A DNA stretch of 12,413 bases from Desulfarculus sp. (GCA_020216805.1 JAIWNN010000144.1:1-12413), one strand, 5' to 3'; counted from the stretch's first letter, positions 1-7,102 are shown. Notes: generated by a model from the letters alone, not told the origin. A program made the numbers and translations.

Positions 1-285
1 CAGCTCCTTCATGCGGATCAGCTTCTCGTCGATGACGCTCATGGCGCCCTCGGCGGTCTGAATCATGCTGATGGCGTCGCTGGCGTTGCGGATGCCCTGG
101 TTGATGACCGAAATATCGGAGCGCATCAACTCGCGAATGGCCAAACCGGCGGCGTCGTCGGCGGCCGAGTTGACCCGCAAGCCCGAGGACAACCGCTGGG
201 TGCTGGTGGACAACCGCCCATAGATCGTACTCAGGTTCCTGGCCGCGTTCATGGCCATCAAGTTGTGATTGACTACCAAGCTCAT
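1..285 (-). CDS. fliC: Flagellin, N-terminal part (cut by window edge)
   Basis: Flagellin is the subunit of the flagellar filament, exported through the flagellar type III apparatus and polymerised under the FliD cap. The 95 visible residues are the conserved D0/D1 N-terminal helices: they open MSLVVNHNLMAMNAARNL, followed by LSSGLRVNSAADDAAGLAIR and the coiled-coil stretch AISMIQTAEGAMSVIDEKL, which is diagnostic for the family. The start ATG (complement of 283-285) is supported by an AAGGAGG Shine-Dalgarno site 7 bases upstream. The variable centre and C-terminus lie outside the window, so length and glycosylation sites cannot be judged. A sigma-28-like promoter and a leader hairpin precede it. 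The divergent neighbour is a glycosyltransferase gene. Family identity is certain; the symbol could be fliC or flaA/flaB if there are several copies. Confidence 0.97.
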   Translation of the reverse strand, partial: MSLVVNHNLMAMNAARNLSTIYGRLSTSTQRLSSGLRVNSAADDAAGLAIRELMRSDISVINQGIRNASDAISMIQTAEGAMSVIDEKLIRMKEL

Positions 286-292
286 CTCAACC

Positions 293-299
293 CCTCCTT
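293..299 (-). promoter_or_regulatory. Flagellin Shine-Dalgarno site (possible second CsrA site)
   Basis: The minus strand reads AAGGAGG 7 bases before the flagellin ATG, an almost ideal ribosome binding site fitting very high expression. The same bases include AAGGA, a match to the CsrA core ANGGA. A CsrA protein bound here would block translation. Because any strong SD resembles this core, the match alone is weak; it gains weight from the hairpin-loop match just upstream. Confidence 0.75.
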
Positions 300-308
300 G
301 GTTGGCGT

Positions 309-331
309 GGCGCCAAGATCCCTTTGGCGCC
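309..331 (-). promoter_or_regulatory. Flagellin 5' leader hairpin with ANGGA in loop
   Basis: A perfect 8-base-pair inverted repeat (GGCGCCAA / TTGGCGCC) encloses a 7-base loop. On the flagellin transcript the loop reads AGGGATC, so AGGGA (ANGGA core of CsrA sites) is displayed in the loop. The stem ends 9 bases before the SD site. Two ANGGA cores, one in a hairpin loop and one over the SD, repeat the layout known from the Bacillus hag leader, where CsrA represses and FliW relieves. The pairing is seen directly; CsrA control is inference. The hairpin could instead only stabilise the mRNA. Confidence 0.55.
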
Positions 332-411
332 TTGTTTTTCTGCTGGGCTAGTGTCTTTCCCCTTGAGTTCCGGGTTGGCAGCCCGGCGCCACCGCCCTGC
401 ATTCACCGGTC

Positions 412-438
412 TTATCGGCCGGGCGAAAATCGCCTAAA
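412..438 (-). promoter_or_regulatory. Sigma-28 (FliA)-type promoter for flagellin
   Basis: The minus strand carries GCCGATAA (complement of 412-419), identical to the -10 consensus of flagellar sigma-28 promoters and correctly placed about 125 bases before the flagellin start. The -35 box at the usual spacing (431-438, TTTAGGCG) matches TAAAGTTT poorly, so the call rests on the -10 element and the gene it serves. A short palindrome (GGCGA-AAA-TCGCC, 422-434) occupies the spacer and could be a protein site or chance. Confidence 0.6.
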
Positions 439-539
439 GACTTTTTTGTCGCCGGGGCGAAAAAAAATTAAAGCCGCCCGGGGCGGGGCCCGGCGCCCGG
501 CGAACCAGGCCGGACGCCCCGGCCAAGCGTGGGCCATGG

Positions 540-569
540 TTGACAGTATCCCCGCGTGGCCCTTACACT
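540..569 (+). promoter_or_regulatory. Housekeeping-type promoter for the GT2 gene
   Basis: A perfect -35 box TTGACA (540-545) is followed after 18 bases by TACACT (564-569), which matches the -10 consensus at four of six positions. Transcription would start near 576, giving a leader of about 40 bases to the ATG at 616. This promoter overlaps the upstream GTG at 556, which argues against that GTG as the start codon. Confidence 0.5.
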
Positions 570-615
570 TCCGCCAGATCGACCCGGCGCAACCCATCAT
601 CCGGTGGAGGTCAGG

Positions 616-3138
616 ATGCCGCCCGCGAAAGGCAAGCAAAAGCCACCGACCCCGTCCAAGCAAGGCCCGGCCCCCCACAACCGTCCCACCATCAGTTGCT
701 GCATGATGGTGAAGAACGAGGAGAAACGCCTGGCCACCGCCCTGGCCAGCGTGCGCCCCTGGATGGACGAGATCATCGTGGTGGACACCGGCAGCACCGA
801 CCGCACGGTGGAGATCGCCCAAGAATTCGGCGCCAAGATCTATCACCACCCCTGGGAGTACAACTTCTCGGTCCACCGCAACCAGTCCATCAGCTACGCC
901 AGCGGCGACTGGCTGTTCATCTTCGACGCCGACGAGGAGCTGGACCAGGAAACCGCCCCCCTGCTCTATGACGCGGTGCGGGCGCCAGTTGGCATCAACG
1001 CCTTCCTGGTCGAGCTGTACAACGACATCAGCGCCGGGGGAGAGACCTTCATCCTCCACCCGCGCCTGTTCCGCAATCACGTGGGTTTCCACTACGAGGG
1101 TCTGGTCCACAACCGGCCCATGGTCACCGGGCAGGTGGCCCGCATCGGAGTCAAGCTGTGGCATTACGGCTACAACGAGGACCCCGAGACCATGGAGGCC
1201 AAGCACCAGCGACGCTTGAGCATGATCCGCAAGTGGGCCGAGAACGAGCCGGACAACTTCCTGGCCCATTCCTACCTGGCCCACACCCTGGTCTCGCGTA
1301 TGGAGAGCGTGTCCGAGGCGGTGGACGAGGCCTACCGAGCCCTGGAGCTGTTGCAGCAAGAGCACGGCAAAGAGCGCCACTACCCCCACGTCTACTATCC
1401 TTTGATCAATGGCCTGGCCATCCTGGGCCGGGACCAGGAGGTGCTGCGCCACGCCCCGGAATGCCTGGCCAAGGTCCCGGTCTACCCCGATCCCCTGTTT
1501 TTCGTGGTCATGACTCACTACAAGCACCGCCGGTGGGAGGAGTTGGTCCAAGCCGCCGAGCAGTACTGGAAGCTGCAGATGGAGGCCAGGGCCAACCCGG
1601 ACGCCTTCATTTTTTTCGAGAACATGACCTTGGACCAGATGAACCTGGTCCTACTGCGCTGGGTGGTGGCCGAAGCCTTCTTGGGGCGCGAGGACCGAGC
1701 CGAGGAGCTTTTCGCCCGCATGGAGGAGTTCAACAAGCTGGAGCAGTGCAGCCAGCAGGCGTTGGCCACGCTTCTGGCCCATGATTTCACGACCCTGGTC
1801 CAACGCCTCAATCAAAGGGCCATGCGATCCCATCCGGAATGGGACTGGACCCGGCAGATCGAGCGCCTGACCCTGGACAAGCTGGAGAGTCGGCGAAGCG
1901 AGGATCTGGGCCGCCAGGGGCGCGAGGCCCTGGCGGCTGGCCGACCGACCGAGGCGGTGGATCTCCTCTCCCGGGCCGAGCGTCTGTCGCCGCTGTCTCC
2001 CGAGATCGTTTTCGACCTGGCCCAAGCCTTGGACCGCTCTGGACGGACCGAGCAGGCCATTGCCTGGATGATGCGGGGGCTGGACCTCTACCCCGGTCAG
2101 ATCGCGGCCTGGCGAAGGTTGGGAGACCACTATTTCGGTCGAGGTGAGTACGCCAGCGCCCAGGCCGCCTATGGCCGGCTGCTGATGCTCCAGCCCGCGG
2201 ATGAGACGGCCATCTCGCGCCTAGCGGTCTGCCAGCGCCGGCTGGCCCAGGCCCCACCCTGCGTGGCCGATCAGCCTCCCCGCCTGCTGGTCTTCCTGGT
2301 TGGCGGCATGAGCCTGGATCTGATCAAGTTGCCCGCGCCCCACTTCCTGATGGGCAAGGCCTGGGGAGGGCTGTTGCTGCCCGAGCCGGCCAAGGCCACC
2401 GACTATCCAGCCTGGGCCACCATCTACACCGGTCTGGAGCCGGATCGCCATGGTCTGACCAGCGAGACCGTAGGCGATCGCGCCCCCCGCCTGGATGACC
2501 TGGCCGTGTTGTCGGTCTGGGAGATCATGGCCCGGGAGCTCAGCCTGGGTCTGGTGGCGATTCCCTTGGGCTGCCCGCCGACCCGCCTGCCGGGCTGGGC
2601 CCTGGCTGGCTATCCTGGGGGCCGCCTGGCTCCGGATCTGGTTCATCCCCCGAGCCTGGCTGGTCAGGCGTTGGCCAGCGGCTACCGCACCGATTTCGTC
2701 CTCACCGATTACGAGCGCCAAATCGCCAGCCAGAAGCTGGAGACCGACGTGCGCCAGGAAGCCCTGCTCCACCAGGTGGAGCGCAACAAGCTAAGCACCG
2801 CCATGGGCCTGCCGGCGGTGGATGTGCTGGTGGTGGGACTCAACGCCTTGGAGTTGGCCCAGCAGACCTGGGAGCTGACCAATTACCGCACCTTCGCCGC
2901 CTATCAGCAGGTCTACGCCCTGATCGAGACCACCGTGGCCGCCCTACGGCCCGGCGCCTTCGCGGTCTTGAGCCAGCGGGGATACCATCACCAGAACCGC
3001 AAGCCCGACGCAGATGGCTTCTATTGCCTGTCCTGGTTGCGGGGAGAAGCGGGCAAGGCTAACGCCACCGACGTGGCCCCGGAACTACTTAAGCGGGTGG
3101 GGCTGGATCCCGGACTGCTGGGAAGCCCTCGGGGCTGA
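616..3138 (+). CDS. GT2 glycosyltransferase-TPR-degenerate AlkP-like fusion protein
   Basis: This 840-residue cytoplasmic-looking protein has no signal peptide or membrane segments. Residues 25-250 are a GT2 (GT-A fold) catalytic domain: TISCCMMVKNEE, the nucleotide-binding VVDTGSTDRT (D57), the DxD-type FDADEEL (D104/D106), and RLFRN followed by GLVHNRP, which matches the usual RLFR and late-histidine region. A helical linker leads to about three TPR repeats (roughly 433-543). Residues 556-835 resemble the phosphodiesterase/alkaline phosphatase superfamily (LLVFLVGG, then DYPAWATIYTGLEPDRHGL, then AVLSQRG). The family's metal-binding residues appear to be lost there, suggesting a pseudoenzyme. 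The start at 616 is chosen because GGAGG lies 5 bases upstream. Substrate is unknown; flagellin is the obvious candidate acceptor from position. The GT2 call is very secure, the C-terminal assignment moderate. Confidence 0.9.
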   Translation: MPPAKGKQKPPTPSKQGPAPHNRPTISCCMMVKNEEKRLATALASVRPWMDEIIVVDTGSTDRTVEIAQEFGAKIYHHPWEYNFSVHRNQSISYASGDWLFIFDADEELDQETAPLLYDAVRAPVGINAFLVELYNDISAGGETFILHPRLFRNHVGFHYEGLVHNRPMVTGQVARIGVKLWHYGYNEDPETMEAKHQRRLSMIRKWAENEPDNFLAHSYLAHTLVSRMESVSEAVDEAYRALELLQQEHGKERHYPHVYYPLINGLAILGRDQEVLRHAPECLAKVPVYPDPLFFVVMTHYKHRRWEELVQAAEQYWKLQMEARANPDAFIFFENMTLDQMNLVLLRWVVAEAFLGREDRAEELFARMEEFNKLEQCSQQALATLLAHDFTTLVQRLNQRAMRSHPEWDWTRQIERLTLDKLESRRSEDLGRQGREALAAGRPTEAVDLLSRAERLSPLSPEIVFDLAQALDRSGRTEQAIAWMMRGLDLYPGQIAAWRRLGDHYFGRGEYASAQAAYGRLLMLQPADETAISRLAVCQRRLAQAPPCVADQPPRLLVFLVGGMSLDLIKLPAPHFLMGKAWGGLLLPEPAKATDYPAWATIYTGLEPDRHGLTSETVGDRAPRLDDLAVLSVWEIMARELSLGLVAIPLGCPPTRLPGWALAGYPGGRLAPDLVHPPSLAGQALASGYRTDFVLTDYERQIASQKLETDVRQEALLHQVERNKLSTAMGLPAVDVLVVGLNALELAQQTWELTNYRTFAAYQQVYALIETTVAALRPGAFAVLSQRGYHHQNRKPDADGFYCLSWLRGEAGKANATDVAPELLKRVGLDPGLLGSPRG

Positions 3139-3166
3139 GGCGGCCGGAGCCTCGACTCGCCGGCGG

Positions 3167-4342
3167 TCAGGGGAAGACCGGGACCACCCAGTTCTCCCCC
3201 GCCGCCAAGCGGCCCCACACCGCCCCCTGGGCGAAGTCCAGGCTCTGGGCGTTGATCCGGCGGCGTTGCTCCGGGTCATCGCGCCAGGCGGCCATGGCCC
3301 GGCGCTCCTCCTCCATCTCCCGCCAGATCAACACCATCCGGGTCATCTGCTCCTCGCCGCCGGCCAGAGCCTGGGCCCGATCCTGCCAGTCGGCCTGGGC
3401 CAAGGCGGGGTCATCCTCGATCCGGGCGGAGAGTTTGGCCAGCATGGACCGCAACTGGGTCCGATCCAGGCGGCAAGTCTGGGGGTAGCGGAAGGTGTAG
3501 GGATTGCTGAAGAGTAGATGGTGGCCGCCCGCCCCGGCCCAGAAGCGATAGCTGGCCATGGAATCCCAGATCAGCACCCGGCGGGGGTTCACCGCCGTGG
3601 CCAGGTGGGACAGGCCGCCCTCGCGACCCACGAATCCCGCTGCCCGTCCCAGGAGCCAGGCCAGATCCAGCAAGGTGGAATCGGGGTGGTCGGAGGGCAG
3701 GCAGATGTCAACTTCCGGAGTCAGCTCGCCATAATCCGGGGCCCCCACCGCCACCAGGTGGAAGCCGGGGCGCAGGCGGCGCAGCAACTCGATCCACCAC
3801 TCCCGGTCCTGCCAGAGGCTGTCGGCCCGGTCGCCGTGCAGGGGATAGACCACCAGCGTCGGCCGCTGACGGGCCAGCAGACCGGCCAGGCGGACGGGCC
3901 GGGCCGGGTCCACAAAGACGCTGGGGCGGTCGTCGGTGTTTTCCAGACCGTAGTGCAGGCTATGGGCCAGGATGGGATTGGCCCGCACCTGGTCCACCGG
4001 CCGCACCCCCTGGGGCAGACGCAAGGTGGCGGCGCTGACCCAGGTCACCGCCCGTCCGAAGCGGGCCACCGGCAGGGCCTGGATCCTCGGACCGCCGTCC
4101 GGCTCCAGCACCAGCTCCCGCACCAGGGGATGGCTTTCCACCAGCTCCCGGGCCGCGCCGGGCTGCATGAACAGCCGCACCGGACGTCCCTGATTGCGCA
4201 AAAGCCCCAGCACCATCAGGGTGTCGCCCAGGGCCAGGTTGGCCGGCGGCTGACAGCGATCGCCATCCAGCCCGATATAGATTGGGCAATCCAGGTACTC
4301 CACCGTGTTGCGCAGATGATACGGAATCTGGTGAATATCCAC
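3167..4342 (-). CDS. GT9-like glycosyltransferase (ADP-heptosyltransferase superfamily)
   Basis: This protein of about 391 residues has the GT-B features of GT9. An N-terminal LALGDTLMVLGLLRNQG (near residues 36-52) corresponds to the GD-x-(6)-P-type helix of heptosyltransferases, and VGREGGLSHLATAVNPRRV (near 238-256) corresponds to the nucleotide-sugar-binding DTGxSHLAAA motif, here EGGLSH. Family members usually move heptose or other sugars in the cytoplasm onto LPS core; some act on protein. After the motif there is a highly charged helical C-terminal extension of about 100 residues. The GTG start at 4342 is preferred because GGGAG lies 7 bases upstream. An in-frame TTG at 4420 is part of the -35 box of its promoter. 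It stands alone, converging on the GT2 gene with a 28-base gap. The acceptor is unknown; a role in flagellin glycosylation is inferred from location. Confidence 0.82.
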   Translation of the reverse strand: MDIHQIPYHLRNTVEYLDCPIYIGLDGDRCQPPANLALGDTLMVLGLLRNQGRPVRLFMQPGAARELVESHPLVRELVLEPDGGPRIQALPVARFGRAVTWVSAATLRLPQGVRPVDQVRANPILAHSLHYGLENTDDRPSVFVDPARPVRLAGLLARQRPTLVVYPLHGDRADSLWQDREWWIELLRRLRPGFHLVAVGAPDYGELTPEVDICLPSDHPDSTLLDLAWLLGRAAGFVGREGGLSHLATAVNPRRVLIWDSMASYRFWAGAGGHHLLFSNPYTFRYPQTCRLDRTQLRSMLAKLSARIEDDPALAQADWQDRAQALAGGEEQMTRMVLIWREMEEERRAMAAWRDDPEQRRRINAQSLDFAQGAVWGRLAAGENWVVPVFP

Positions 4343-4390
4343 CGCCGCGCTCCCGGTCTTTTGCCGCCGCCGGGCGGCTAACCCGGTGGC

Positions 4391-4420
4391 ATCATAGGCC
4401 GCGCCTGCGATGGCTGTCAA
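4391..4420 (-). promoter_or_regulatory. Housekeeping-type promoter for the GT9-like gene
   Basis: On the minus strand TTGACA (complement of 4415-4420) is followed after exactly 18 bases by TATGAT (complement of 4391-4396), a perfect -35 and a five-of-six -10. The predicted start near 4384 leaves a leader of about 40 bases to the GTG at 4342. This shows that the open frame upstream of 4342 is untranslated leader and promoter. Confidence 0.65.
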
Positions 4421-4591
4421 AGATCATTCAAGTCTCCACCGCCATAACCCGATCAGATTAGTGAGCAGGCCAGCAAGACTGGCCCGGTCAGGGCGGCAAC
4501 ATCTTCCCCCTTGCCTGGGCGGGGTCGATTTTCGCTCCGGAAGCCGACGCCTTTTGTCTCGCGTTTCAGCTTGTTAGGAAAAAGATCGTTT

Positions 4592-4607
4592 CGGCACAGG
4601 CATTGCA
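4592..4607 (+). promoter_or_regulatory. Sigma-54 promoter for fliD-fliS
   Basis: The plus strand reads CGGCAC-AGGCA-TTGCA, differing from the RpoN consensus TGGCAC-N5-TTGCW only at the first base, with the required GG-N10-GC spacing (GG 4593-4594, GC 4605-4606). Transcription would start near 4618, about 40 bases before the fliD ATG. Sigma-54 control with an NtrC-type activator is well known for flagellar class III genes in many proteobacteria. The activator is not in this window. Confidence 0.8.
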
Positions 4608-4659
4608 TAAAGGCTGATCGGAAGCTTCGCCTGCACTCCAGCCCCGGGACGTGAGGAAC

Positions 4660-7101
4660 ATGGCCACCAACGCCACCACCAGCAGCAGCCTCACCAACCT
4701 GACCTCGACGCTCCTCAGCGGGTCGATCAACTTCGCCGGCCTGGGCTCCGGCACCGATTTCAACAAGATCGTGGACCAGTTGGTGAAGATCGAGTCCATC
4801 CACAAGACCCGGATGGAGACTTGGAAGGCCACCTGGGAAGCCAAGATCACCTCGATGACGGCGCTTAACCAGCGCCTCAACGCGGTCGAGGAGGCGGCCG
4901 GGGCCATGGACACCAGCGCGGAGTTCATGGCGCTGAGCGCCTCCACCAGCTCCTCCTCGGTGGCCACCGCCACCACCACCACCGGCGCCACTCAGGGCGC
5001 CTACCGGCTGACAGTGGGTGGCAATGTGCCCCAGATCCTGCGCAGCGCCGGCCTGGCCAGCTCCTCCACCACCGCCGTCAGCGCCGGCGGCGGGACCATG
5101 ATCCTGCGGGTGGGCAGCACCGACTACAACGTCACCCTGACCGGGGGGGAGACCCTGGCCCAGTTGCGCGACGCCATCAACGCCCAGGCCTCGGGCGCGG
5201 TCACCGCCACCATCGAGGACGACGGCACCGGCAGCCGCAGCCAGCACCTGGTGCTGACCGCGGTCACCGGCGGCGACGCCGGCCGGGTGGACGTGGTGCA
5301 GAACCCCACCCTGCTCTCCTTCGACTCCCACGACGCGGCCCTGGCCTCCTCCTCCCTGGGAGTGGGCGTCTCGGTGGCCGGCCAATTCACCGGCGACAAG
5401 GCCGACGGCAGCGTGGCCACCTACAGCTTCACGATCCAGAACGTCAGCGGCGGCGGAACCGTGGGCGCCGACAGCTTCGAGATCTCCTGGACCCGTTCCT
5501 GGGACGGCGGTCCGGCCAGCACCGCGACGGTGATCACCGTGCCCGCCGACTACCAGCCCGGCGACAGCATTGAGGTCGAACAAGGCGTCTACATCCAGTT
5601 GCAAGCCGGCACGGTGGCCAACGGCCAGACCTTCACCGTCAACGCCTACGCCAACGACATCGATGACGCCGAGCTCCAGAAATGGTCCGGCACCAGCGCC
5701 GTGACCACCTCCGGCAACTACCAGGGCTCGGTCAGCAAGACCTACAGCTTCACCGTGATGTCCTCGGGCGCCATCGCCTCCGGCGGGGGCGACACCGTGG
5801 TCCTGCGTTGGACCGACTCCCTGGGGCGGACCGGCACCGTCAGCGTCAGCGACAGCGACCAGACCTACAGCGTCGAGCAGGGATTTTCCCTGAAGCTGAG
5901 CCAGGGCACCCTGGTCGCTGGCGACACCTTCCAGGTCAACGTCTTCGCTCCGGTGCAGCAGCAGGGCCAGGACAAAGGCCTGGCCCAGGCCACCAAGGTG
6001 GTGCACCAAGGCTTCGCCGACAAGGACACCACCGCCGTGACCACGGCCAACGCCACCTTCAGTTACACCTACAACGGCAATAAGATCGACGTCGGGGTGC
6101 CGGCCGGCACCACGCTTTCGCAGCTGGCGACCCTGATCAACGTCGATTCGGACAACCCCGGCGTCAACGCCAGCATCATCAACGACGGCCTGGGCCTGCC
6201 CAACAGCTACAAGCTGGTGCTGACCGGCAAGAACTCCGGTGCGCAATACCAGATCTCCAACGTCAGCCATGATTTCAGCGGCTCCAGCTTCAGCAGCGGC
6301 GGCGAGTTGGGCGGCGGCTTCGACGTGACCCAGTTGGCCACCAACAGCATGATCAAGGTGGACGGCTATCCCTCCGGCGCCTCCAACTACCTGCAACGCA
6401 GCAGCAACAGCATCGACGGCGTGATCAACGGCGTCACGCTCTCTCTGCACGACGCCGGCAGCACCGTAGTCACTGTCTCGGTGGACACCAACGCCATCAA
6501 GGACAAGATCGAGGCCCTGATCAACGCCGTCAACTACGCCCAGAGCTACATCCGCGAAGCCACCAAGTACGACTCGTCAACCGGCGAATCCGGCGTGCTC
6601 ATCGGCAACTACTCCTACTACATCATCAAATCGCGTCTGGACTCCACTCTCAACCAGAGCATCGCGGGGCTGGTGGACGGCCAGGACACCTTCACCCACC
6701 TGAGCCAGATCGGCATCACCACCGACCCCAACAACGAAGGCACCTGGACCATCGACAACACCATGCTGTCCAAGGCTCTGGCCCTTGACCCGGAGGCGGT
6801 GGCCAACCTGTTCATCAACAACCCCACCAAGGGCAGCACCGGCGCCGCCCAGCGGGTCTACAAGGAGACCAAGGCCCTGACCGATTCCAAGACGGGCATG
6901 CTCAACGTTCTGATCGAAAACTACAACGACATCATCACCGATATCGACAAGCGCATCGAAAGCGAGGAAAAGCGCCTGGAGCTGTACCGCCAGCGCCAGA
7001 TCGAGCGTTTCGCCCGATTGGAGGCGACCCTGTCCACCCTCAACGCGCAGTCCAGCGCGGTGGATAGCGCCATCAAGCAGTTGCCGGGCAACAAAGACTA
7101 A
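4660..7101 (+). CDS. fliD: Flagellar filament capping protein FliD (hook-associated protein 2)
   Basis: FliD forms the cap at the filament tip under which flagellin folds. Its N-terminus (residues 20-100, with GLGSGTDFNKIVDQLVKIES and a long helix) and C-terminus (about 588-810, with GVINGVTLSL, then FTHLSQIGITTD, then the terminal coiled coil ending TLSTLNAQSSAVDSAIKQL) are typical. At 813 residues it is much longer than common FliD proteins (about 450-700). Between the ends lie two flagellin hook-IN-type motifs (about 155-190 and 474-530) flanking a duplicated beta-rich unit (255-331 and 362-430). The ATG at 4660 is chosen over the GTG at 4651, because GAGGA precedes it and the GTG lacks an SD; the spacing is short (2 bases), so the start could be off by three codons. 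It is expressed from a sigma-54 promoter, with fliS downstream. Confidence 0.96.
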   Translation: MATNATTSSSLTNLTSTLLSGSINFAGLGSGTDFNKIVDQLVKIESIHKTRMETWKATWEAKITSMTALNQRLNAVEEAAGAMDTSAEFMALSASTSSSSVATATTTTGATQGAYRLTVGGNVPQILRSAGLASSSTTAVSAGGGTMILRVGSTDYNVTLTGGETLAQLRDAINAQASGAVTATIEDDGTGSRSQHLVLTAVTGGDAGRVDVVQNPTLLSFDSHDAALASSSLGVGVSVAGQFTGDKADGSVATYSFTIQNVSGGGTVGADSFEISWTRSWDGGPASTATVITVPADYQPGDSIEVEQGVYIQLQAGTVANGQTFTVNAYANDIDDAELQKWSGTSAVTTSGNYQGSVSKTYSFTVMSSGAIASGGGDTVVLRWTDSLGRTGTVSVSDSDQTYSVEQGFSLKLSQGTLVAGDTFQVNVFAPVQQQGQDKGLAQATKVVHQGFADKDTTAVTTANATFSYTYNGNKIDVGVPAGTTLSQLATLINVDSDNPGVNASIINDGLGLPNSYKLVLTGKNSGAQYQISNVSHDFSGSSFSSGGELGGGFDVTQLATNSMIKVDGYPSGASNYLQRSSNSIDGVINGVTLSLHDAGSTVVTVSVDTNAIKDKIEALINAVNYAQSYIREATKYDSSTGESGVLIGNYSYYIIKSRLDSTLNQSIAGLVDGQDTFTHLSQIGITTDPNNEGTWTIDNTMLSKALALDPEAVANLFINNPTKGSTGAAQRVYKETKALTDSKTGMLNVLIENYNDIITDIDKRIESEEKRLELYRQRQIERFARLEATLSTLNAQSSAVDSAIKQLPGNKD

Positions 7102-7102
7102 C

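Larger units (their letters stand above)
286..615. other. Divergent intergenic region, flagellin / GT2
   Basis: This 330-base spacer has no convincing gene. It holds the flagellin leader (SD site, hairpin), a sigma-28-like promoter reading left, and a TTGACA-type promoter reading right. Between the promoters is an unusual AT-tract pair (T6 near 441-446 and A8 near 460-467) within very GC-rich flanks. The block 472-505 is almost pure G/C with short palindromes. Short open frames crossing it have no SD site and look like composition artefacts. Confidence 0.7.
4343..4659. other. Divergent intergenic region, GT9 / fliD
   Basis: About 317 bases without a convincing gene. It holds the minus-strand housekeeping-type promoter of the GT9-like gene (4391-4420), a small perfect hairpin (GGCCAG / CTGGCC, 4468-4484, 5-base loop) of unknown meaning, and the sigma-54 promoter of fliD (4592-4607). 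The stretch 4485-4590 should contain the binding site of the sigma-54 activator if there is one, but no clear dyad stands out by eye. Confidence 0.65.

Noticed and set aside
440..505. Possible intrinsic terminator reading left (GC block then TTTAATTTTTTTT)
   Set aside because: The best stem adjoining the T-run is only about 4 bp, and nothing on that strand upstream needs terminating; it is more likely an AT tract near the flagellin promoter.
521..536. Possible minus-strand sigma-54 site (TGGCCC-N5-TGGCC)
   Set aside because: Spacing fits GG-N10-GC but core bases differ (TGGC for TTGC, CCC for CAC), it is about 235 bases from the flagellin start, and the sigma-28-like -10 box is a better candidate.
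269..706. 145-residue plus-strand frame across the flagellin/GT2 spacer
   Set aside because: It runs through the flagellin leader, both promoters and the start of the GT2 gene; Pro/Arg-rich, no SD.
412..1551. 379-residue minus-strand frame antisense to the GT2 gene
   Set aside because: It overlaps the secure GT2 catalytic motifs and the flagellin promoter; its Val/Gly/His/Gln-rich sequence is typical of a shadow frame.
3139..3166. Small inverted repeat GAGGC / GCCTC between the converging GT2 and GT9-like genes
   Set aside because: Only 5 bp, no T-run; such short GC dyads are expected by chance here.
4453..6450. 665-residue open frame antisense to fliD
   Set aside because: Its composition (runs of Gly, Val, His, Asp, Ala) is the mirror of GC-rich codon usage in fliD, no family pattern is visible, and fliD is unmistakable on the other strand.
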